Of a stretch of 64,000 bases of DNA, positions 1 through 9,719 are shown piece by piece (the first letter of the stretch is position 1; every line of letters starts with the position of its first letter). This DNA is from Glandiceps talaboti. Lineage: Eukaryota > Hemichordata > Enteropneusta > Spengelidae. The DNA lies in the NCBI RefSeq assembly GCF_964340395.1, contig NC_135551.1, forward strand, positions 16,095,003 to 16,159,002, in the 5' to 3' direction. Both the position numbers and the translations under genes were made by a program. The notes beneath the pieces were generated by a model. That model worked only from the letters and a program-made list of their open reading frames with translations, was not told the DNA's origin and did no database searches.

Positions 1-44
1 TGTCTGTCTGTCTGTCTGTCTGTCAGTCTGTTTGTTTGTTTGTT
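1..44. repeat. TCTG/TTTG microsatellite
   Basis: Tandem TCTG units followed by TTTG units run from the left edge. The tract lies just downstream of the last visible ROCO exon and is probably intronic for that gene. Confidence 0.9.
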
Positions 45-164
45 TACATTTCAACATTGTGTGTTTATGATAGAGATTTCTCTACAAGGCAAAATGTATT
101 TTTCGAAATAAAGAGAGCGCAAATACGGATATTTCATATTTGTTATCCTTTCAATAACACTTAC

Positions 165-1404
165 TTGCAATTGTAGAATACCATATTCTCAAATCTTCTA
201 CCTTGAAAGGAATACGACTTCTGCTACAAATGACATGCCCTTTCCTGAGAGGACCATCATCACGTGTATCGATGGCAACGCATCTATCGTCATCGACACC
301 TGGTATCAATTTACCTGGTTCATGATGCTTACAAGGACACTTCAGAGAGGCACGATAAGATAAACCAGGACAATAGGTTTTAATCAATGCTGACAATTCT
401 GCCTCTACTGTTTCCCTGACGTTTGTCACCATCTCAGGGTTTAGCTCTGTGATATATCTTCCTCCCAGTGACAGAACTCTCATCTCAATATCAGAACCAG
501 TTTTACACAGAGTGACCTGGACAATTCCATCGTTATTTCTTGGTATACGAGAACGGTGTTTCACTAACACTGGGTTCTGACGCCATTTCCTGGAGCATCT
601 CACGACCAATTTGTAATACAGTCCCTCGGGCAGGAAATTGCCAGGGAAGTGGAAGTAGATAGGGCAACAGGCTATACTATCTGTAGGACAAATGATGTCG
701 TCTTTCTCGTCGTCACCTCTTGTGAGAAGGGATGGCAGATAATAGACATTCGACTGAGGACTAGCATCTGTTGGGCAAGGTACATAACACATGATGTCAA
801 ACTTTTCCATTATCTTCAGGAGAATTTCCTTGTCATGTATACGACCTTTCTCGTTGAGTATGTGATCCAGTAGACTCTCAAGTAAGCGCCCTTCATTAGA
901 CAATTCATCAACCATGTTGCGTAGTGTAATTGGAAAGCGTGGTAGTTCTTGGGTAATAACCAGCTTGAATAGGTTGACTAACCATCCGACATCTAGGATA
1001 ACCGTATCCTTAAGCTCTGGCTCAGCAACATAATGTACGATCTCGCCCACACTGTGGTAAAATTCCAAAGCCTTATCTACATCTTCTCGTTTCATATTTA
1101 TGCTCTCTCCTATTTCGTAAACCTCGTGTAGCTTTAACACCTGATTTTTCAGCTTTCTGAATGTGAGTTCAAGGTGAATCCACTTTACAGGTACTTCGCC
1201 AAGGAAGAAATATTCCTCGGCTAGTGACTTAATCCGTTGACGGAGTTCTTCGATCTTCGGATCGGACGGTGTGTCTCCCTCTCTCGATTTGTTGTCAACA
1301 GCAATCATGTCAACAAGATGCACACTGGCAGCTACACAGTGTTTACGTATGTAGTCGTAGATGTCTCGTAGTCGTTCCTCTGCCAATTGTTCTCTATTAC
1401 GACA
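165..1404 (-). CDS. ROCO GTPase, COR-domain exon (partial gene)
   Basis: Long exon of a ROCO-family protein (Roc GTPase plus COR dimerisation domain). The acceptor is a T-rich tract ending in CAG just above 1404. The frame opens C-R-N-R-E-Q-L-A-E-E-R and is in phase with the upstream exon that ends in the guanine-specificity motif TKKDLLDE. The last strand and helix of Roc (IRKHCVAASVHLVDMIAV) come first, then a COR-type region with EEYFFLGEVPVKWIHLEL, ILDVGWLVNLFKLVI and MCYVPCPTDA. An in-frame stop follows at 151-153, but a perfect GTAAGT donor sits just before it (exon end at 165), so the gene very probably continues past the left window edge. ROCO proteins are intracellular signalling GTPases in which COR mediates dimerisation. 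Which subfamily this is, and whether a kinase domain follows, cannot be told. Confidence 0.85.
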
Positions 1405-1568
1405 CTGAAAAAAATGATATACCGAAATATATGTATAGTGTACACAAATTAGGCATGTGTTACAATTCTGTAACCTTTAACCCAAACATTTCAGTCAAGA
1501 ACAACATTTCATGGCAAGAAGATAAATCTATTTTATAAACGTGTTTAGGACAAGTGATGAACTGAAAT

Positions 1569-1670
<102 letters not shown>

Positions 1671-1756
1671 CTCGGTGAGTATCAATCTGCTAATACAGTG
1701 CTCTATACCGCAGTGGCAGAGCGTAATAGTTTTGGTAGTACTGGAACTCTTTCTTG

Positions 1757-1799
1757 GTTGTAACTCGGAGTTTCACGCATGGCGCGATCATCAGACAAC
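1757..1799 (-). ncRNA. Hammerhead ribozyme-like motif, left arm
   Basis: Exact reverse complement of the motif at 1833-1875, so the same ribozyme fold is encoded on the minus strand, which is also the strand of the surrounding ROCO gene. In a transcript of either strand the two arms would instead pair with each other along 74 bp, which would compete with ribozyme folding. Confidence 0.55.
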
Positions 1800-1832
1800 T
1801 CTAATCAGTTTACCTGTTTCCGCCTGTCAGGA

Positions 1833-1875
1833 GTTGTCTGATGATCGCGCCATGCGTGAAACTCCGAGTTACAAC
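1833..1875 (+). ncRNA. Hammerhead ribozyme-like motif, right arm
   Basis: Read 5'-3': stem I strand GTTGT (1833-1837), core CTGATGA (1838-1844), stem II CGC..GCG closing a short loop (1846-1856), core GAAA (1858-1861), a short stem III (ACT/AGT with loop CCG), cleavage triplet GTT (1868-1870), then ACAAC (1871-1875) pairing perfectly with GTTGT. All invariant core bases of a type I hammerhead are present. The odd feature is a U-U opposition (1845/1857) at the base of stem II, where a pair is usual, so activity is uncertain. Hammerheads with very short stem III are known from Penelope-like elements and often work as dimers. Confidence 0.6.
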
Positions 1876-1900
1876 CAAGAAAGAGTTCCAGTACTACCAA

Positions 1901-2027
<127 letters not shown>

Positions 2028-2338
2028 GAACCAGTTAAAGTAAAAGAAAAACGCCAAACCAATTGTCGTGGTATTTGGTGATGACTTTGCTTAAGGTGTG
2101 TAGATGAAATGTTTTCAAATGAAATTGGTCAGAACAGTGGAATACAGGTTATACCAAAAAGAGTGATATTTCATCTGATCAAATCATTTATAAAGGAAAA
2201 ATGTATTATACACGTCATCAATCACATGATAGACATTTGTGTTAGTGAATGCACTCCACGTATCGTTTTATGATGATATTTTATCTGTTTCAAAACTTCT
2301 TAAAAACCTAAGATATAAACTCTATGTAGCCAACCAAC

Positions 2339-2487
2339 CTCATCAAGTAGATCTTTCTTTGTTCCAACTATGATAACTGGTGGTGCTGTACACGTAACAG
2401 TGTGACTTGCTGCCTGTGCGCCACTTGAAGGAGAATCATTGGGTCTTGCATGGGCATGAATGGAATTCATCCAGAAGGAGAGGAAAT
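2339..2487 (-). CDS. ROCO GTPase, Roc G4 exon
   Basis: Short exon in the same gene. Acceptor TTTTCAG lies just above 2487; the donor is GTTGGT below 2339. The frame starts with two bases completing a split codon, then reads FLSFWMNSIHAHARP, an alanine/serine-rich stretch, and PPVIIVGTKKDLLDE. TKKD is the G4 guanine-recognition motif (consensus NKxD/TKxD) and VIIVGT the preceding beta strand. The exon ends in phase 0 and joins the COR exon in frame. In this family the FW..SIH segment is the helix between G3 and G4. The match to Roc is clear; the donor GTTGGT is weaker than usual. Confidence 0.8.
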
Positions 2488-2565
2488 CTGAAAATGTATG
2501 GAAACTATGCTCTAGGAACAACTGTTTTAGCTGTCTGACTAATCATTTTCATTAATTTTATTCAT

Positions 2566-2596
2566 TAATCAGTTTACCTGTTTCCGCCTGTCAGGA
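2566..2596 (+). repeat. Second copy of the palindrome spacer block
   Basis: These 31 bases are identical to 1802-1832 (core ACCTGTTTCCGCCTGTCAGG). Here the block is not followed by the hammerhead but by CA-rich simple repeat. It looks like the end of a truncated member of the same element. Confidence 0.85.
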
Positions 2597-2731
2597 TACA
2601 CCGATAACACACGCACAGACACGCACAAACACAGACACACAGACACACAAACAGACACAAACACACGCGCGCGCACACACACACACACATACATACATAC
2701 ATACATACATACATACATACATACATACATT
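2597..2731. repeat. CA-rich and CATA microsatellite
   Basis: Degenerate CA/GACA repeats followed by a pure CATA run, directly joined to the element fragment at 2566-2596 and close to the donor of a ROCO exon. Confidence 0.95.
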
Positions 2732-2751
2732 GATATTGCATTACTAGTATT

Positions 2752-2961
2752 AGGAAAGCAACTCAACCACGCAGTCGCAAATCTATCGCTATCGTGTCCG
2801 TATTTGATGTCATCAAGTGATTTACGTGTGTATTTTGATAACCGACCTTTGACACTCCATTCATCTCTCCATGGTCCTTCAGCTTCGCTTGATAGGATTT
2901 TATCCAGGGTTTTTGTGAGATCCGTTACAAGTATGTAGATGACTCGACTTGTCAGGAATAC
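2752..2961 (-). CDS. ROCO GTPase, exon between G3 and G4
   Basis: The acceptor ends in ATAG above 2961 and the frame opens VFLTSRVIYILVTDLTKTL, continuing the beta strand after the G3 motif of the preceding exon (...YYTTHQ). This strand (VIYILVTDL) is standard for Roc/Ras folds. It is followed by WRDEWSVKGRLSKYTRKSL and DDIKYGHDSDRFATAW. The donor is not resolved: candidates needing the correct phase are one after ACTA near 2752 and an earlier one after TACACAC. The lower boundary is therefore approximate. A CATA microsatellite begins just downstream. Confidence 0.7.
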
Positions 2962-3633
2962 CTATGACGTGAAGTAAAATGTCGAGTTGGTTTGTGAATA
3001 ATAATGGTTTTCCGATTAATATAATTTCATAAATGTTTGCTATTGATTAATATAAACTACACGAAAGACGATAGGATAGTATTTTTAGTATTTTATAATT
3101 GAATTGTGAAATAACATTAGTTTAGTATATATACGTCACCAGTCCTCCTCTAGAATTTATGAAATAGAATACTGTAAATCTCCGTCGATTTCTTGCATTT
3201 ATTGATGGTTACTTCTGGTTTAAGATCAGTATCCAGTCAAATGCGCAGATCATTAATACATTCTAATATGTACAAGTGCACACATAGAAGCAAAATAATA
3301 TATTCGACCATAGCCTTATTAAATGCCAAGTAATACTAAATGTCCAACTATTACATGTTACCACTTTGACGTGAAACAGACGTGTATGAGCCCATCCGAC
3401 ATCATTGCCGTGATGTTGTTATGAATCATGTATGAATACAAAGAGTTTGTGATTAAACAGCTGTAGTATATTAACTAGTAATTTAAAGTACTGTAAAAAC
3501 TTCCCTTCTTCTATAACAATGGTTTGTTTAATAATTCGTTTGCCAAAGGGATTTGTAACTTAGTCTTCAACACACCCTTATCAAGATATTGAGATGTCAG
3601 TAATCATTGTGATGAAGATATAAATAGAAATAC

Positions 3634-4043
3634 CTGATGTGTTGTATAGTATAAACTCTGTCCTGCAGAATCCCATAGACTGAAGTATAGGTCAGGTATA
3701 TCAACGTCTTTAACCTCGCTTAAACGTCTTTGTATGCGTTCACTAAACGTTTCTTCATATTCATATTCATCTTCATCTTCATCTTCATCTTCATCTTCAT
3801 CTTCATCTTCATCTTCATATTCATCTTCATCTTCATCTTCATCTTCATCTTCCCAAAACGTGGAACGTGCCCTACCTATCTCCAAGTCATCGATGATTCC
3901 TGTTGTTTTATGAAATGTTGTTGTAGGTTTGACATGTGTTTTCTGATATTCCTGTTTCTTCATTCCAAACAAAAGTGTGTCTTCCATCAACTTTCTCGTT
4001 TCATCGATTGAACGTTCTCCTTGGTATTGATCAGTCTTCGATT
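3634..4043 (-). CDS. ROCO GTPase, switch/G3 exon with Asp-Glu repeat
   Basis: Exon bounded by an acceptor CTAAG above 4043 and donor GTATTT below 3634. It joins the P-loop exon in phase (split Glu codon). It reads SKTDQYQGERSIDETRKLM, then a region with TTTFHKTTGIIDDLEIGRA, then a run of Asp-Glu pairs with a few Tyr (from a hexanucleotide repeat at about 3752-3852), then ERIQRRLSEVKDVDIPDLYF and SLWDSAGQSLYYTTHQ. DSAGQ is the G3 (DxxG) switch II motif of Roc domains. The acidic tract lies between G2 and G3, where Ras-like proteins have short strands, so it would be a surface insertion. It is unlikely to be catalytic and probably varies in length between individuals. Confidence 0.82.
3752..3852. 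repeat. TTCATC hexanucleotide repeat inside a ROCO exon
   Basis: About 17 units, nearly all TTCATC with two TTCATA-type variants. On the minus strand it reads GAT-GAA, giving alternating Asp-Glu within the Roc domain. The frame is kept through the whole tract. Confidence 0.95.
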
Positions 4044-4049
4044 CTTAGT

Positions 4050-6070
4050 CAAGATATAAAGTATGAAGATGTTTAAATGTTTGAATAGGGATTACTGTTA
4101 AAATGTGCATAATTTTGTGGTTAAAATGTTAACACATGACTTTTGTATACATTCTGTTTTCCTCGTAATGTTATAATTCCTTTCATTTTTTATAATATGA
4201 AACATCTTTTAACAATGGAAATTAAGTGTTGTACTTTGTTGTCTGATAATGTACCAGATATGAAGAAAAGAAATGTTCTGAATGAATAGAATCGGTAGCT
4301 AACAGTACTCTAGATTAAGAATATGTCACATATGGATATTATTCAATAACTATGATAGTCAATGGCCCGAGAGGGTTACCATACCGTTCACCCTCCCAAA
4401 ATCTCCTACATCTGTATTTTGTTCATTGAAGAGTGATGAATAAGAAAGAGAAAACGGCAACCAATTCTGGTCCACGAAATATAAGGTTTAGTCTTGCCGT
4501 ATATATGAGTGTCATTTAATTTCGCGCCTCTCTCTCTTTAAAATATTGTTTTCATGCTTGATTTACAATATGAATAATTCATCACTAAATAAGTAGATAG
4601 CCTTATCACATTTTACATTTCTTCTATCAACTGCTCCAATCAACATTGATACCCACTGATACCTAAATTATTACAGATTTGAATTTGGCGTATATTTGAC
4701 AGTTATCAGACATGAAAATATGATGTATTCTAGTTTCCATACATGTCTTAAACACTATTTTCACTAAAGATTACATTGAAAGAATGTTTTAATGTCAGAG
4801 AAGACTCAACAGATTGCTCGCAACATGTGTTAGTTGATTTCAGGTGAGACAATTATTGTAAAACATATCTTGGAAAAGACATCATCAGAATTGTGTCACG
4901 GACATTTGAATATTTATATCACCAAGGTCTCAATACGTTAAAAGAATTTCCAAACTGACCGCCCCTGTGTATACTAGAGGACAAATTTATACCATAAGTC
5001 CTAGATATACATACACTGTACACTATATCGTACTTACTGATTAAGGACAGTGTTGTTACCAAAAGTGTTCATCAGCTTGGTAGGGCAAATGATTTTACAA
5101 AGGTTATAAAGCACAGGCAGTTCAAATATTTTAGCATAATGAGCTTTAGATCTGTCGTGGTCGACGATCATCATGAGAATGACAAATTTCATAGCTACAG
5201 CTGAGCACTAAGCGGCGGTACGGTATGATCACCCTATTGTAGATATCACTGAACGACCTAACATCTACAATCTGCTGATCATACCGCCACCTAGTGGTCA
5301 ACTGTAACTATGGAATTTGTCATTCCGATGAGGCTCGTCGAGCAAGGCAGTTCGAAAGCTCAATGCTAAAAACTATCAACTGCTCGTGTGTTATAACTTT
5401 GGTAAATCAATATTTGTTATATTATGACGCCATAACCGAACAACATTGGATTAAAACAATAGTCTGACCTTGAAATCAAATTAAATAGTGTTATCACTAA
5501 CATTTCACACTGTAGTGGTATTTATTATTTTCAGTTTATATAGTCAATTACCCTGTATTTTTCGCCAAATTGTTCACAAAGTAATTAAGTGAGAGTCACG
5601 TCGACATATATTAGCTTGGATTAATTGCATCAATTATTTAAGTGATAGTTGTTATTTTTTACCCAATATTGAAATTATGGTATAGGAACGAATAAGACTA
5701 CGAATTCGAAGATCCTGTTCCTGCATTGATTTCTGTGTTCGGAATTTAGTGAAGCCGTTACAAGGCAAGACATCGTGTCCTTACTAAGTTCAAAGTCATC
5801 TCAGGCTAGCCTTTCCATTCGACTCAACTCCGTCTCAATTTCTGTCGTTTTCTTTTTGGTTGGTGTAGCAGATTGTAATAATTTCGATCCCCTTCCACGC
5901 CGACTTCTTGTCATTCGAATAGTCATAATAACAGATTATATGTACAGCTAGAAAAAAAAACTAACAATTTCTTTCAAATCTGCCGCTTGATCACGTGACT
6001 GAAAAGGTGAATGACATCATGAATAATATAATGAGCTAATTATAATACTATAAACTCGGCTTATATTACT
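4050..6070. other. ROCO intron, largely featureless
   Basis: Two kilobases between the P-loop and G3 exons. Apart from the foldback element at about 5095-5403 I see AT-rich sequence with no coding support. Confidence 0.6.
5095..5403. repeat. Diverged foldback (inverted-repeat) element
   Basis: Arms of roughly 145 bp (5095-5245 and 5262-5403) are imperfect reverse complements around an 18-nt spacer. Landmarks shared by both arms, reading each toward the spacer, are GAATGACAAATT, CATAG, and GTATGATCA, ending in ATTGTAGAT. The arms differ at about one base in five, so it is an old insertion in the ROCO intron. No coding capacity. Confidence 0.75.
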
Positions 6071-6077
6071 CACACAC

Positions 6078-6357
6078 CTTTTATAACCCATTCCGTTATG
6101 TCGATTTCATAAACATCAGCTCCATCTGTACTAAAATGTCCACTCTTAAAAACTTCTTTTAAAAGGCTTCTCTTTGTTGATGTCTTTCCAGCACCAAAAG
6201 CTCCAACTAGCATAATTCGACCACGATACAACTTTTTCTTCGTGTCTGGAAATTCAGCTGCACGTTGAAGGTCCTTTTTATTGTAGATAAAACATAGCTT
6301 GGGATTTTTAGCTTGTAGGATTATAATTTTGCCTATTTGATGCGTCTCTTTAAATAC
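6078..6357 (-). CDS. ROCO GTPase, P-loop exon
   Basis: First recognisable exon of the ROCO gene. Acceptor TAG lies above 6357; donor AAAG/GTGTGTG below 6078. It reads FKETHQIGKIIILQAKNPKL, then KKKLYRGRIMLVGAFGAGKT and STKRSLLKEVFKSGHFSTDG, ending in YEIDITEWVIK. GAFGAGKTS is the Walker A (G1) motif that binds GTP phosphates. In ROCO proteins this is often preceded by leucine-rich or ankyrin repeats; none is visible upstream in this window, so the gene's 5' part is either in unrecognised short exons or absent. Exon order P-loop, G3, G4, COR along the minus strand is as expected for the family. Confidence 0.82.
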
Positions 6358-6359
6358 CT

Positions 6360-7640
6360 AGTCACACATAATCGATCTACGATTTGATTATACTTTTTGC
6401 ATGATTACCGGACAAAGAAAATGTGTTGACTTTAATAATATGTAATCTAGTTGACCATAATTGTATGAATAAATAAGATGTATATTCAAATAATTCAAAC
6501 CAACAACAGTAATTAATTTATTTTAATATTTAATACATTCAATCGCTTTGTATTATATTATGTGTTTTGGAAACTTCATAAAAGTAATTAGTGTTTGATA
6601 TATATGTTTTGTAATTCTCTACTGATATATCATTATTATACTCACGTGTTTAGTATTTTCCTCCTAAAAAATAGAGACACACAGACATAATGAGATATAA
6701 GCTTATTATTTAAACAAACAGCAAAGTGAGCGACACATACAGATTATCAACGGAATCATCAGAACTAGCCAATATTTTACACAGTGCTAATTTACTAATT
6801 GAGTGACTGAAACAAACCTGAATCTTTTTCGTAGGTTTTTAAAGGAGAAAATCTTGTGTTCCAAAAAATGAAATACTTTTAGAAAATGAAATACTTTTAG
6901 AAAATTTAAATTTTCAAAGAGGAATTGACATTATAGATGTCAGCATATTTGTCTAAACTTACCTTCCATATCGCTTCACTCTTAAATGGGGAAACCAATC
7001 ATACAGATAAACGAAAGGACAGGTACAGTGAAATTAACAAACGAACAAACAGAGATATGGGGAAGAGATAGAGAGACACACATAATTAAATAGTGGTGAA
7101 TATACAAACTATAATAATATTACTAACTGATATGTTAATTATATTTTAGTTATATAGATTCCCTGCTGTACCCTAAGAATGAGGATATTACTTATTTGTT
7201 AATATTTATAGAAAAAGTGTACAATTGAATGTATTTCATAGAAAATGTAATATAAATATTTTCATAAGAATTGATTTAAAAATATCAACATATCCATCAT
7301 ATTTATTGCATCACTAATAGACCATATAGAGAAAGGTAAGAAGCAACAATTCACACGTGCTATGTTTTAAACCAGTCTTTTCAAATTGGTTATATCAACC
7401 GTTTGTGATGAATATAATTATGGGTTTGCAAACTCCAAAACTATTAAAAAGACGCGTGTATTATTATAATTTTACGATCCTCATTGCTTTAATCACCGAT
7501 TCCTAAGTTGGCCACCATTAGGCAGGGAGACCTGGAATCTATTTACATCCTTAGGTTGAAAGACATAAGCTTTAAAAATGAGTTGGCTTCTCACCACCTC
7601 GGGGAAAGAAAGTACACATCTGGATAAATTCACGTTATCT
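6360..7640. other. AT-rich intergenic or intronic DNA
   Basis: No open frame, no recognised repeat and no clear splice-bounded exon upstream of the P-loop exon in this stretch. Confidence 0.5.
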
Positions 7641-7647
7641 ACCAGTT

Positions 7648-7721
7648 GGCACGTTAGCTCAGCTGGTTAGAGCACTCTGACTAGTGTTTAGGGAACGTGG
7701 GTTCAATTCCTACACGTGTCA
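7648..7721 (+). tRNA. tRNA-Thr(AGT)-like gene or SINE head
   Basis: A 74-nt cloverleaf can be drawn. The acceptor stem is GGCACGT with ACGTGTC (one G-T pair), D arm GCTC..GAGC around AGCTGGTTA, anticodon arm TCTGA/TTAGG with loop CTAGTGT (T33 present, anticodon AGT at 7683-7685), and T arm GTGGG/CCTAC with loop TTCAATT. A run of eight T (7724-7731) follows, as expected for a pol III terminator. Odd points are two wobble pairs in the anticodon stem, one extra base before it, and B-box GGTTCAATTCC instead of GGTTCGANTCC. It is either a real but diverged tRNA gene, a tRNA pseudogene, or the head of a tRNA-derived SINE. Confidence 0.55.
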
Positions 7722-7794
7722 CCTTTTTTTTCCTCATTTATAACAAATTATAATTATGTTTAATTATAATTATTTTATTTATTATATTAAGATT

Positions 7795-8540
7795 ATATAA
7801 ACAGGTGGTAAGACGATCATTATAAACGGTCAATAAACAACAACTTGAACACAATAATTACAATGTTATAAAATACTAATTGAACAATTAACTCACTTTT
7901 TTAACGTTATTTAACTTTTATTCTTTTCGGAAAGATAAACAAAAACGTAGTAAGCGACTGTAAATATGACTGTCATTTATTAGTATGTATAGAAAAGTCA
8001 AATAAGAAATTAAATCGTATTGAAACTTTTCATGTGAAAGTATTAAAATTACTATGTACACGTCCTCTGTATTTCTCGTTTCACTAATGTACCGTATAAG
8101 CATGTCACGGAATTTACAACCTGATAACGGTGTAAAACCAGAACGGTGTAATTAAAGTATGATCATTTCATTTCCTACAAAACTCAAATCTCATTTTTTT
8201 ATAAAATATCAATATCAACTCTTAGTATACAAAGTAAAATATAATAATTTTGATATAGATCGTAAAAGGGATATTTATGGCATAAAATAGTATTATTCGA
8301 ATAATTTCGTAGAATGATATTAAATAATATGTCAACCCGTCATCGTATTTAGTGTATCATCAATAAAATGAGACATTAAAAGAGAATGCAGATGAAATTA
8401 TTATATAAAAAGGTGGCAAAATGATCGTTATAAACGGAAAACAAACAACAACTTCAACACAATAGTTACTATTTCATAAAATGCTAATTGACTAATTAAT
8501 TCACTTGTTTACCTTTATATCACGTTTATTCTTTTCGGAT
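7795..8540 (+). repeat. Diverged direct duplication, spacing about 610 bp
   Basis: Sequence at 7795-7935 (GGTGGTAAGACGATCATTAT through TTTATTCTTTTCGG) recurs with substitutions at 8405-8540. The interval between holds one unit of the duplication. No coding support. Confidence 0.65.
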
Positions 8541-8880
8541 TGATGTCAAATTGATATTGAATTTCTTTTTATCGTATATCAAATACTTCTAGCAACAATG
8601 ATTCACCATGTATTCTAGACAGAGTGAGCATTCCGACAACTTCTAACTTTATACGATAAACAGCGCCCCCAGCTGCTCTTTATCTTCATAAAAGAGAACG
8701 AAATCTCTCATATCCCCTGATTACACAATTTCCACGTGTGCTGTGCTGTGTGTGAGTGGTGTCGTTAAAAGGTCTACCCATCGTTATCACCCACTTAGAA
8801 TATAACCCCAACATCTATCATTCAAAATAAATAAATACAGAATTGAGAATAAAGAGAAAGATTGTAACATTGGTGAGCAA
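8113..8880 (+). repeat. Dispersed repeat, blocks X and Y (copy 1)
   Basis: Block X (8113-8360, with CCTGATAACGGTGTAAAACC) and block Y (8722-8850, with GTGTGAGTGGTGT and CGTTATCAC) are both found again near 39.7-40.15 kb, where their order is Y then X. Such swapped order would fit long-terminal-repeat ends (one copy showing internal-side, the other outer-side junctions), but no retroviral-type ORF is attached, so this is inference. Confidence 0.55.
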
Positions 8881-9344
8881 CGGTAAGATTCAGATCGGAT
8901 AAGGAGGAAGATAATACGCAGAAACTCAACGAAAACAAGATGGCAACGTACGACAGCAACAAAACGAACGAATCTCATGAAAAAATGACAGACACAGTCA
9001 TATCATTTAAGCCGAAAGCAGAAACAAACAAGTGACTACGGATAGTAAATCAGATCATCGAGAAACGACGACCGAGAGCGGGTACCGCTCCCCCGAGCTT
9101 TTCGAGAAAACCAGTCCAATTCAACGTCCATTAATTTTAAAAAACATCGAGGTGGCGTAAACCAGATATTCCGGCGACAAAATGAAAGTGGAACGACAGG
9201 CAACGATATCAACTTTTAATACAAAGTTCTGGTAATAGCGAGAGAAAAGTACATTTTAGAAATATCAGTGACCTTCCCCAAGAAAGTACGTCCCTTATCG
9301 AATGTCAAAACGGCAATAACGTGTTTATCAACGAACTCCCTGAT

Positions 9345-9712
9345 AATAATAATGTTGGTTTCTTATATAGCGCTTTCCCACTCCGTGCTCAAAGCGCTTT
9401 ACAATTATTACCCCTGGCTCGGATCAGAACAGCACAACGGCCCTTTTAGTCTTCCTCAACTCCCCGGGGAGCATACAATCCATTGCAGCCATTTAAGCGC
9501 ATAGGATTAAAGCCTTCACATTGCAACCTACATCCTACCAGGTCCCCAGTTATACAGCTGGGTTGACTGAGGCACAGTCGTGGTTCAAATCTTGCCCAAG
9601 GACTTTAGCCACTCAGAAACAAACAGCAGGCAGCGACGGGGCTCGAACCTGCAACCTGTAGATTCCAAGCCGGTCACGCTAACCATTCACCCATCATGAC
9701 TCCACACTCCAT
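9345..9712 (-). mobile_element. tRNA-derived SINE
   Basis: Read on the minus strand: a tRNA-like head near 9712-9640 with an A-box-like TGGGTGAATGG and a good B box GGTTCGAGCCC, an anonymous body, then a 3' tail containing GTAAAGCGCTTTGAGCA and GGAAAGCGCTATATAAG, ending in a short TTA microsatellite. The GCGCTATATAA hairpin tail is typical of SINEs that borrow the 3' end of L2/CR1-type LINEs. Length about 370 bp is usual. The matching partner LINE type is represented at 62.7 kb, though its 3' end is outside the window. Confidence 0.8.
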
Positions 9713-9719
9713 GATTTCG

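Noticed and set aside
5300-5350. Hammerhead core in the foldback element (CCGATGAG..CGAAAG)
   Set aside because: The invariant U4 is replaced by C and stem I does not pair.
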